Below are positions 33,438 through 43,497 of a stretch of 64,000 nucleotides of DNA, in pieces; position 1 is the stretch's first letter; each line of letters opens with the position of its first letter. Where the stretch lies: assembly GCF_030272615.1 (NCBI RefSeq), contig NC_081408.1, forward strand, positions 762,654,673 through 762,718,672, written 5' to 3'. The translations under genes and the position numbers were made by a program. A model generated the notes under the pieces. That model had not been told where the DNA came from and searched no databases. It saw only the letters and a program-made list of their open reading frames with translations. Source of the stretch: Cryptomeria japonica (Eukaryota > Streptophyta > Pinopsida > Cupressales > Cupressaceae).

Positions 33438-34889
33438 TGGAGACACATAAATTTGTCCACTTAACTAAATGAATATTTAGTATTTATTTGATTAATCAAA
33501 ACCATACCAACAATTAATTCATCTTAAACCTCATCTCCTATTAATTAAATAAATTATTCAATTTATTTAAATTAATTCACTAAAAACCATAATCCAACAA
33601 TTAATTAAATAAATAAAGCATATTTGTTTAATTAAAAACCCCTTTCCTCATTTAAATAAATATTTATTTAAATTTCTAACCCCCCCACACCCACTTGCAT
33701 TCTCCTACAAATGCAAGTTGCACAATTTTAGTTGAAATAAATGAATTTTGTTTTAATTAAAATCCTATTTTCTCTCACCCACCAAACCCTTCTAGACTCT
33801 TCTAATCCCCTTCTAGATTCTTCTAATCCATTCCTAATTACCCTAATCCACCTCCCTAATTATTGTCACACTCCTAAGCAAAGAGAAGTCACTTCTCAAA
33901 GCCTCCAAAGTCTTTGAAATGCATTAAAGGTTTTATGTCTTCAACAAGACAACGTGCTGAGTTCCCCCAAAGTTGGAAGGACTCTTACAAATTTGTCCCC
34001 AAAGTCTTCATAACCATTAATGGTTAACTCAACTAACCCACACGGTTAGAGGTTTTCCCTCTAACTCAACCCTCGTTTAACTCATGGGTCTCTTCAAGCA
34101 TTCATTGCTTTGACCATGGTTATCCTCATTAACTCTTGCACAACAGTTTATCCATTGGATAAAAGCAATTACCTTTGGATAAAAGCTTTATTCCCTAACT
34201 CAAGACTAACCAAACCCTCCTAGGGTAACCTTCATCAAATATCAAGCATTTAATGCTTCTTTTCTCTCCTCTCAAGCCATCTCATGTTGACACTTGTTAT
34301 CATGGGATTGGATTGAAAGCCATCACATGGATCACAAATCCATCAATCCTAGCCCTTATTGAGATTACTCAATCTCAACCATCCATTTCTCTATTTTCCC
34401 TATAAATAGAACCCATTCATTCTTCAAAAGGATCAGAAGTCTTATGTGCATTAAACTTATAGTCATTTTAGAGAGAGCATTTAGAATCATTTGCATTGTT
34501 ATTATGCTAAAATTTATATAGACTAATTATGTGCTTTCTCATAGTAAATCATTCAAACTTGCACAAGCATTTGTTTTCATTTTTACAACCATCTCAAATC
34601 TTCATATGTCATCCATGGATAGTGCAAAAAGCTAAGAGCTACACTCATGTGGGACTTGGAGAGGAGAGGAATAAGGGAGGAGCAACAAAGGCATCATCAA
34701 ATCATCTTAGGGAGACTCTTCTCCTTTCTTTTCTTGTGTTCATGTTTCATTTATGCTTTTTAATCTCTCTTGATGTGCTTTAGAAATAGTTTATAGTTCT
34801 TTGTTTTTGGTTTTATGGTTAGAACTAACATACTAACATACTAACATTGAAATTTATTTTTCGCTCTTGTCAACATTTCCATCGCATCA
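33438..34889 (+). repeat. Gypsy copy 1 3' LTR
   Basis: It starts TGGAGACACATAAATTTG against TGTAGTCACATAAATCTG in the young element and ends near GCATCA (34884-34889). The AT-rich TTAATTAAATAAAT part, the TATAAATAG box at 34401-34409 and the GGGACTTGGAGAGGAGAGGA block are shared. It is about 350 bp shorter than the young LTRs, partly because it lacks the 79-bp duplication. The end point is less certain than the start. Confidence 0.8.
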
Positions 34890-36341
34890 ACAACAATTTC
34901 AAATTCAAAACTTAACCTTCTAAAACTTCATCTAATCAACCATAAAGTAGTAATAAACTCTTTACCGGTACTGGTAACCACTGCAAATCATCTGCTAAAG
35001 TGATTTATTATGTCTACACATTAAGTGATCATTTACCATGCATTAACTAAAAATAAGTATAACAACACATAAGAACATTCACCATATGAACACCATGTTT
35101 TTCACATGGAAACCCAAATAGGGAAAAACCATGGGGCAATTGGTACCCACAAATATTTTGCAGTCTTTCAAAATGCGCCCTATTATGAGCCAAGCTCGGT
35201 TAGAAGCTTACAATGATGCCTTGTTAGGAGAAGACCCTTTTAGAAGTCACTTGGTTAAGGGATTTGGATAACAAGCCATGTTAGGAGCTATGACATGTTA
35301 GGATCAACCTCGCAAGAGGATTTAACACTCAAATGCTGAGCTACCCAGTAAAGGGATTTACAATGTAAGGCATGTTAGGACCTACTCAGTTAAGGGATTT
35401 TGACTACTGCAATTGTTAGAGAATAATAGTGAATGATCTAGGTACAACACTTAACTCCTTGCTTGATCAAATCCAATTAAGCTCCAAATCTACTACTTTC
35501 TGGCAGATCTCATACTCTGTTTCAACTTCACACTTTTCTCAAAACCACCAACACAACAAACATCAACTATATCGACCTAAATAACCTTTACAACTTAGTC
35601 GGTTACAAAATCATAAGACTTACAATATAGATCATCATAGATCTTTACAACTCATTACAGATCAATTACAAATCAATATCAACTGTTGAGTGATCGTAAC
35701 TCATCACAACAACTCAATCTGATACAAAGTCAAACCCTTAGCTTATTTCACTAAGCAATTTGCACATTCCCAATAAATTCACTCTCTAAACGTATCAAAA
35801 CATCTTTCAAACACTTCACGTGGTTTGTGTCACGTCATCACCAATATTTGAACTTGATGTAAATCACCGCTAAACCAAAAATCATTATCGGTTAAGAGAA
35901 TTGTTTACCGGTCCTTAAACCCTTCTTAAACCCTAGAAAAAATACAACAGAAATCATAAACATGATTTCCGATAACCAAAACATGATATGGTTCCGGTCA
36001 TATAAATATTACAATAATACAAGCTCACAAATCAAATAGCAATACTTGAATCATCAACAATCGCCAGATCAAATCAAAACATTCCTCGTTTACCGGTTAA
36101 GGTCCTAATTCCTAGTTCACTTTCTATAATACCAGTAAGGCATTTCCGGTAGACCAAAAAGACTTAGATGACAAAATACAACATAGTAAACATCAGTTAC
36201 CATCAATGACAACACAAATAACTGATCAAAGTCATCCAATCATGCAATCTCAATCTCTTCATCACAATGTCATCACAAACAGTCCTTCGTTGGTTCAATC
36301 ACCATTCTTCATCTACATCAATTATGCCAAACATGCCAACA
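34890..36341 (-). mobile_element. TG...CA element of the non-coding LTR-like family, copy 2 (left end lost)
   Basis: In element sense it begins at 36341 with TGTTGGCATGTTTGG, as the other copies do. It carries the same GTTTTTCCCTATTTGGG/TTTCCATGTG block (about 35140-35105) and the AACCxxGTTAxGG-type words. No protein is encoded. The poly-C plus CTCTCAG end expected on the left is not found before the end of the Gypsy copy 1 LTR at about 34889, so that end is missing or cut off. The right neighbour is Gypsy copy 2 (minus strand). Region 34890-34970 could belong to this element or be unrelated. Confidence 0.65.
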
Positions 36342-37683
36342 ATGATGCCTTTGAGTGATGTTGTGCAATTGATCAATATAGTGTTGGTGCAATCCGAAGC
36401 AATTGGTTTAATTGCCCCAATTTTAGTCAAATCGTGACACTTTATGTTAGTTGGTCGCTCGGACAAGATAAAGTCTAAGTAATTGAGTCAAAGTGACATG
36501 TTGAGACTTAGATAATTGATGTAATTGTCCGATGAAGTCAAGGTATCTGAGTCAAATTACCCATTGAGACTTAGACAATTGATGTAATTGTCTATTTGGA
36601 TTGTGTTTGATTGGTTGACCAATTGACAGTTGGGTTTAAAAGGTAGACACAACAACTTGTGGTTGTGTATAGGATGACCTAGATAATAGAAGACTACGTA
36701 GCTTGGTCGAGTAGACGGAACATGATGCAGGTTATGCGGTGATGATGGCCTGGATAGGGAGGGTGAGGGGGGTTAGCTTTGTATGAAAGATATGCAACGA
36801 TATGGATTGATGGATGGATGAAATGCAACCGTAGGATATGTTATGATCTTGATCGAGATATTGGAAACCAAGGTTGAGAGTTACACCTATTATAGACAAG
36901 CAATATTCCCCTCCTTTTTGGTTCACATACTGATGGTCAAGGTATACGATGTAGTCAATAAGCCATAGTGATCCATGACTTTGTATTTTTGCATAGGATC
37001 TTATAGCTTAGTAAACTTCCCACATAGACACCATTAGTATCTGCCCTAGAACTTCATTGGAACAATCCGCAAACAAAAAACAAAGAAAAGATACCATGAA
37101 CCATTCTGGCCACTCTAATTGCTTGTGGGTATCCTTGAGTGACATAGGAACATGATGTAAATCAGTAAAAGACAAAAGCACTATCAAAAGTTGAACAACC
37201 AAAGACTCTTCTTGCCAAAAGATGTGTCATCATGTCTTATTGTAAGGAAGGATGCATCCTTGTTAAGACAATTGTTTGATTTATAACCTAGGCATTTGAT
37301 CGTTTGTGGACTAATTGATAGTTTGTCTTGTTTGAGTATTTGATTTGCAGGATCGGTTTGTTTTCACATTTGACCGAATGTTTGTGTGAACTAGAATTAG
37401 TTAATTGCAATGTTTTTGATTCATTTTTGTGATGTTTTTTTGTTTCTAGTTATGTACAACGTTTCCCAATGTTTTTGGATTATTTCAGGACATTTTTCAA
37501 ATGTTTTTGGTTTATTTTGAGATTTTATGAATGTTTTTGGATTATTTTAGGACGTTTTCTGATTGAGTAACTCAGTGAATCACAAGAATGTAGAATCCAC
37601 TCCTATCATTAGGTTAAGAATATTGCCCCCGATTAGTTGTCAATGTGAAAGCATGATGCGAGACACATGAAGCAATAACCTTG
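36342..37683 (-). mobile_element. Gypsy copy 2, 3' region (part separated by the 16-kb insertion)
   Basis: This is the reverse complement of the non-coding 3' region of the Gypsy family, including the CAATTACATCAATTGTCTAAG modules (36490-36600), the GCATGTACTAATGGTGTCTATG-like block near 37020 and the CAAAAACATT-rich words (37420-37560). It ends at the insertion point of the 16-kb element. The last five bases, CCTTG, are the target duplication. Its continuation is at 53687. Confidence 0.85.
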
Positions 37684-37990
37684 TGTAGTCACATAAATCT
37701 GTCCACTTAATTAAATGAATACTTAGTATTTATTTGATTATTTAACCATCAATTAATAATTAATTAAATTAATATTTAATTAATTCATCTTAACCCTCTT
37801 CTCCTATTAATTAAATAAATTATTCAATTTATTTGATTTAATTCACTTAACCAAATTCAGACCATTAATTAAATAAATAAATCATATTTATTTAATTAAA
37901 TCTTCTCTCACATTTAAATAAATTAATATTTATTTAAAACCCCCAAAATCCCACCTCTCACATTTAAATAAATAAATCATTTATTTAAAT

Positions 37991-38148
37991 CACCTTTATC
38001 CTCCACCCACTTGTATTTTCCTACAAAAACAAGTTGCACAATTATTTTAAATAAATAATTTATTTAAATCACCTTTATCCTCCACCCACTTGTATTTTCC
38101 TACAAAAGCAAGTTGCACAACTATTTTAAATAAATTATTTATTTAAAA
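37991..38148 (+). repeat. 79-bp tandem duplication inside the 5' LTR
   Basis: Two units start at 37991 and 38070. Each has CACCTTTATCCTCCACCCAC, TTGTATTTTCCTACAAAA and an AAATAAATAATTTATTT palindrome. A partial third begins near 38149. The same array occurs in the 3' LTR at 52192 and 52271, so it predates this insertion. It is absent from the older copy 1 LTR. Confidence 0.88.
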
Positions 38149-39079
38149 TCCTATTTATCCTCACCCACTTGAAACCTTTAATGGTTTCCCTTAAAGTATT
38201 CAAACTTGATGGCTTTAAAGTCTTCAAACTTGATGGCTTCCTTCTATAATCTTCTTAAAGACTTTAATGGTTTTCCTTAAAGTCTTCAAGCCTTTAATGG
38301 TTTCCCTCAAAGTCTTCAAGCATTTTAAATACTTTATCTTCTTTTTCTCATTTAAATAATTTAATATTTATTTAAATATTTATCCAAATTCAACTTACAC
38401 CATTTAATTGAAATAAATGATTTTATTTTAATTGAAAATACCAAAATTTCTCCCACTTGCATTTTCCTACAAAATCCACTTGTATGCCTAAACCCCTTCT
38501 AGATTCTTCTAAACCCTTCCTAATTAGCCTAATCCATCCCCTAAATATTGTCACATTCATAAGCAAATTGGAGTCACTTCTCAAAGACTCCAAAGTCTTT
38601 GAAAAGCAATTAATGCTTTGTGTGTTCAACAAATTAACCCTCAAAGTCTTGGATAACCTTTGAAAGCTTTCAACCTTCAACCACTTAATCCCCAAAGTCT
38701 CCAATAACCATTAATGATTAATTCAACCCTCCCACATGGTTAAAACATTTGTTTTGACTCAACCTCTACCCAACCCAAAGGTCTCATCAAGCCTTTAATG
38801 CTTTGACCATGATTATCTCTTAATCATTTGCACAAAGGTTTATCCTTGGATTAACTCTTAATCCAATGGGTAATCTTAATTTAGACTTGACCCTTACCTT
38901 CTAGATAACCATGAGGTCTTCTCAGGCCTTTAATGCCTCCAACCTCTTCTCTCAACCCAATCCTATGTTGAAACTTGTCACCATTTTATTGGTGCCAATT
39001 GTGCACATGGATCCCCAACTTTCAAACTTGGCCCTTGATTAAACCATTCAATCTTAACCCTTCATTTCCCCATTTCTTC

Positions 39080-39088
39080 TATAAATAG
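39080..39088 (+). promoter_or_regulatory. TATA box of the 16-kb Gypsy 5' LTR
   Basis: TATAAATAG, about 400 bp before the LTR end. It is conserved at the same place in the 3' LTR (53281-53289) and in the old copy 1 LTR (34401-34409), which supports function. Transcription would be expected to begin about 25-35 bp downstream. Confidence 0.8.
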
Positions 39089-39487
39089 AACCCTTCTCCT
39101 CAAGCAAAAAGAAGCATTTTAGAGTATTGTTGTTATACTGGCATTAGCATAGAGCTTTTTCATAGCATCACTATCTACTCTTGCATAGTATTTGCTTATC
39201 ATATTCAACCATCTTGAATCTCCATATGGCATCCATGGCTAGTGCTAAAAGCTGAGAGCTACACTCATTTGGGACTTGGAGAGGAGAGGAACAAGGGAGG
39301 AGCAACTATGAGCATCTTGATTAGCTATTTCATTCTATGTTTATATGCTTTCTATTTCATGCTTAATATCTCCCTTGATATGCCTGTTTAGGATAATCTT
39401 TTGTTGCTAACACTAATGTTTGTTTCTTGTGCTCTTGTGTGTGTTGCCATCAAACAGATTTTCTAATCCTTTTTGCAGAGCATCATT

Positions 39488-39503
39488 TGGTGAACCCGAC
39501 GTG
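39488..39503 (+). other. Primer binding site candidate of the 16-kb Gypsy
   Basis: TGGTGAACCCGACGTG starts two bases after the 5' LTR. TGG at this position is the expected complement of a tRNA CCA end. The match is not the usual initiator-Met sequence, and I could not assign the tRNA by eye. Confidence 0.65.
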
Positions 39504-42186
39504 AATCAAAGAGCAATCATTTTGAAGACTACTAACTTTTGAATGTTTTAATTGACACACAGGTCATTCTCTTGCATTTTTCTTCTCAATTTAGCACCTT
39601 CGCAAATTGATACTTTAACGCTATTGTCTATAATGTTGCTCTTTCATGTTAAATAGCACTTCTGTTTTCACACAGAGTAGAGCTATTGTAACAAAGAGTT
39701 GTAAGAAAATTCCTTGTAACCGAAAACCAAAAATTTTAGGCTTGTAGAAGCCCACCAAAACATGCAGATTTTTCTAACTAATTATCTTTTGTGCAGGTTT
39801 TAACTAACCCCTACAATAGCATTATTTTTAGCAATTTTAGCTTAGGAAATAAATTTGTTCATATTGCTAACTTTGTCTTTCAAGTTAGGATAAAATAAAT
39901 TCATTTTCCTTTTGGGTTAAAATCAACTACACTTTCATTTGGAGTTTTAAAAAGAACCATATCTTTCATTTGGAGCTGTAAAAAAGAATCACACTTGTTC
40001 AAAGTTAAAAAGAATCACAAAAACAAACACGCAAATTTTTTTGTTGCAAAGTTAGGAACAAATTCTTTTGGTGCTTAAAATCAACAAGGCAAATTTTATT
40101 TCTTGCATCAAGATAAAACTCACAATCCACACTTCCATTTTTGGTGCAAATAAAATTCACAATCAACTTGTCTCATTTTCAAAGCAATTTTACTTCATGC
40201 AAACGTGTTTTTCATTAAGTTCACCAGGATTTTCAAATTCTAGTTTACTCAAACAATTGCCTTTGAAAATTAAAAAGAACACCATGATTGTTGGAGCAAC
40301 ATCTCCAAATAGATAGAAAATCATTGCGATGACAAATTAAAAGGAACAAGTGAATTTTGTGTTTGGCACACTTGTGCAAAAGAGTTGGTCGAGTGGTCCT
40401 ACCTCTAACACACACTATCCTCTCCCTTGGCTCTCGTGGTCCTAGGTGCAAGAGAAAAGTGTTAGTAACGCTCAAATTTTATCTTTTTAAGAGAGGCCTG
40501 CCAAGGGATTGATACTCTTGGGAACGACCTCGAGCGGTAAATCCTTCGAGCCACTATAGAAATCAGGTGAGAGCGAAAGCTGTAGCCTTGGGTATAGCTG
40601 TTCCTACAGTGTAACTGGCCGAAAGGACAAATGGGCCCCACCACCAGTTACAAGGCTCTTAAGTGAGTCACTGCAGAATGAACTTATGTCCAAAGCCATC
40701 GAACATGACTAAACACCTTTAAGTAGTAGCCCACCTGTTCTATTGATTGAGGATATTTGAGATATAATTTAGTGCAAGAGCATAGATGGTTTTTCTCCCA
40801 AGATACTCACCATACATATTTCCTTGAGTAGAAACATAGCTTTTTGAAAAGTCACTTGTGGCTTGATAAAAGTGGTGACTCCCCCATCATAGGGATCATC
40901 TATTTGTTATGCTCGTGCAAGACTTAGTATATCACATCCTTACCTGCCACGGCGGGATTCATAAGGTATGTAGTACCAAAGTCGAAGAAATATCAAGATG
41001 TGGGCTAAATTTATCACAACTGGCCATTTGACCTTAGGGATAAAAAATGTTTGAAGTGTGTTCGTTTTACAGACCTAGTGCAAATTGAGCTGACTTCAGG
41101 CTTTGGAACTACACCTTAAAATAAATCTAAAGGAAGGGTCAAAAACAAGTCCAAGAATTGGATTGATCTAGACCCATACTCATTTGTGCCTTTGAGGCAA
41201 CATTCTTGTGTTTGTGTGCTTGCTTTGTTTTCTTGTCAAGGAAAAATCAAAAAAATCCATCCCAAAAACAAAGTATTCATCCAACATTTCTCAAAAACAA
41301 ACAAAAATACCAAGAACAAAGTACAAACAACAAAGAGACAAAATTTATGACCATTCTTCACATCTTGCGAAAGAAGAAGTGTCATCAGAATACCAACTTG
41401 AAAAGGAGACCATTAAGCTCAAAGGCTTTGATCAAAAGGAGGAAATTCTTCTATCTCAATAGACAAATTTTTGTCTCACATAGAGTCTTTCTACATCGCA
41501 TGCGTCTATACCTTCAAGGTAAAACAAACGAGTTTGATTCAGAATCATTGAACCGCAGAGCTTTTATGCAATATAGAGCTCTGAGTTATCACAAAAATCA
41601 AGGAGGAAAGATTAATCCCAACTTCTTCCCAAACATCTGTATCACCTACAACACAGCTCGAGAAATGCCACCAACGCCTGAAAGGGAAGAAGTAGAGTTT
41701 GTTCCATTTGTAACACAAAGTTTTTATTGAAGTTGAAAACAAAACATCCATCATCTCATTCATACATCATTTTTCCATCATCAATTCATCCCAAAACTCT
41801 CAAAACATTAAGAGGTTCTTGTCCCAAGTTCTCTTTTAGATATTGCTTGAAATCAAACACATCACATCACTTTTTAGATTGTTTCTACATCTAGGATAAG
41901 CTCATCCTCTGAGACACATCTACGCAGGTTAAAACTAGTTCATGAGTGAATCCTCTCATTGCTAGGTAGTCAAAATCTGTAACACATCTCAGATTTCTCT
42001 ACACCTTATCACATCAAATCTTATCAAAACAAACAAGCAATTCAAAGAAGGAATTTCGGTTACATTTACCTTAAAGTGCTAGAGATCCCCATATAACACA
42101 TACCACCAATCCACTAAATCATCCATCCTTCATCAAACAACTCATCATCATCTTCAATCAACTTCAAAAACAAACTTGCAAACAAA
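39504..42186 (+). other. Long 5' leader of the 16-kb Gypsy
   Basis: About 2.7 kb between primer site and gag. It is mostly without long open frames. A GC-richer block (40380-40720) contains GGTCGAGTGGTCC and GGAACGACCTCGAG words. The only sizeable plus-strand frame is 41206-41730, listed separately. Long leaders are known in Tat/Ogre-type elements. Confidence 0.75.
41206..41730 (+). CDS. Open frame upstream of gag, unknown function (174 aa)
   Basis: Uninterrupted frame in the gag sense direction, ending about 450 bp before the gag ATG. It is Lys/Arg/Gln/Asn-rich at the start and ends with a PPTPEREEVEFVPF segment. I do not recognise a family. Ogre-type relatives of Tat carry an extra ORF before gag, so the position is suggestive, but the composition also fits a chance frame in AT-rich leader DNA. 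An overlapping 84-codon frame exists at 41208-41462. No other copy of this part exists in the window to test conservation. Confidence 0.25.
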   Translation: MCLCACFVFLSRKNQKNPSQKQSIHPTFLKNKQKYQEQSTNNKETKFMTILHILRKKKCHQNTNLKRRPLSSKALIKRRKFFYLNRQIFVSHRVFLHRMRLYLQGKTNEFDSESLNRRAFMQYRALSYHKNQGGKINPNFFPNICITYNTAREMPPTPEREEVEFVPFVTQSFY

Positions 42187-43497
42187 ATGGCTCAAACCCG
42201 ATCGCGATCAAGGCAACGAGAAATAGAAATTGAGGAAGAAGAAGACAACCTCAATGAATTTCAAGAAGCACTTGGAGGAACTGTAACTGATGAAAACCCA
42301 AGTACTCCCACTCCTTCAACAATCGAAAGGGCTCAGCATAACCCTCACTTCAACAGATTATTTGATGAAATATTAAGGAGCAATGCGGATGCTCACTTCT
42401 TAAAACTCGCTCAAGAAGGAGCCAAACTCCCCTCGGACTTTGATCTTGCCCAATTAAGACAAGCATCAGAAAGACAAAGTCGCCATGAGGAGGAAAGGGG
42501 TAGAAATCACATCAGATATAACATTCCTCGAGGTAACCCACCACCTCCTCCTCCACATGAAATAGAGATGTTGCGGCAACAAGTCGAGAATCTCGCCCAA
42601 CAACTTCATAGTGGTGTTAAGACCAATCAATTCTCACTTAATGATATCTGTCCCTATCCTTTTGATAGGAATCTTTATATGCCACCCTTTCCACGCGGGT
42701 TCGAAACACCCAAATTTGAAAAATATAGATGAAAGGGGGATCCCCATGATCATGTCCGAGAATTTCATTCCGCTTGTCTTGAAGTGGCATATGAAGACAC
42801 CTACCTAATGCGCCTTTTTCCCCAAAGCTTGGGAGGAACAACCACATCATGGTTTTCCCGACTACCAGGTGGCATTAGAACATTTGAGGAACTCATCCAA
42901 AAGTTCCTATCTCATTACTCTCATAACATTGAACGCGACATCACCATGGCTGATCTATGCAACACCAAACAAAAACCAGGTGAATTATTCTCAGTATTCC
43001 TGCAACGATGGCGCCAAATGTCTAGCAGACGTTCTCTTCAGTTACCTGAACAAGAACTAGTGGAAATTTTCATTTCCAACTTAAACGAAGAAATGGAATT
43101 TCACATGGATGTCAAAGACACAGACTCTTTTAACGATATGATCACCAAGGGTTTAAAATGTGAAAGGGCACTCATCAAGAAAGGACTCATCAAAATCTTT
43201 AATGAACCAAAAGATGGTCCTCGCCCGCGCTTCAATAGCGATAAACCAAACTTCTGGAACAAGAATAAAAATATCGTCAACGATGGGGTTGTGGATGCTC
43301 GAACTATCCAAAATGCACAACCTGTGGTTCGATTTGCAGGACAAAATCCTCCACCTCAGAATAACACAAATGTTCCTTCCAATCAAGGTCGCATCACATC
43401 TCAGGATGAACCAAGACCTCATCCACAAAAACAAAAACGCACATACACTCCCTTAGGGGAACCCATTGAAACAGTGATGCGACAACTCATTTCTTAG
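42187..43497 (+). pseudogene. gag of the 16-kb Gypsy (one internal stop)
   Basis: The ATG at 42187 opens MAQTRSRSRQREIEIEEEED, a basic then acidic N-terminus, followed by a Pro-rich stretch and a short coiled-coil-like segment (EIEMLRQQVENLAQQL). The retrotransposon gag domain follows the TGA at 42730-42732: DPHDHVREFHSACLEVAYED, LMRLFPQSLGGTTTSWFSRL and FEELIQKFLSHYSHNI. The frame then runs to a TAG at 43495-43497 and continues beyond it in the same phase. Gag forms the virus-like particle that packages element RNA. The TGA sits in the context AGA-TGA-AAG and could have come from CGA by C-to-T change. No other copy here covers this codon. Confidence 0.92.

Larger units (their letters stand above)
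19380..34889 (+). mobile_element. Decayed Tat-like Gypsy element, copy 1, hosting Copia-1
   Basis: This element is collinear with the 16-kb Gypsy at 37684-53686, from the end of gag through protease, G-patch, polymerase, two RNase H domains, integrase, 3' region, polypurine tract and 3' LTR (33438-34889). It is split at 26310-32098 by a Copia element with GTTTC target repeats. No matching 5' LTR occurs upstream, so the left end is truncated or has diverged past recognition. Many stops, a 25-bp deletion in the polymerase and LTR divergence far above that of the 16-kb element show that it is much older. Confidence 0.85.
37684..39485 (+). repeat. 5' LTR of the 16-kb Gypsy
   Basis: It starts TGTAGTCACATAAATC and ends GCAGAGCATCA. 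The first 700 bp are very AT-rich, with ATTAATTAAATAAAT palindromes. Differences from the 3' LTR include single changes near 37850, 38030, 38330, 38352, 38715, 39070 and 39479. Confidence 0.96.

Noticed and set aside
38423-38704. Identical short minus-strand frames in both LTRs (also 52624-52905)
   Set aside because: Identity comes only from LTR duplication. No protein family match, and the old copy 1 LTR does not preserve the frame.
40380-40720. tRNA or structured RNA in the GC-richer part of the Gypsy leader
   Set aside because: Contains GGTCGAGTGGTCC, reminiscent of a tRNA-like GTTCGA word, but no cloverleaf arms could be paired. Best left as leader sequence.
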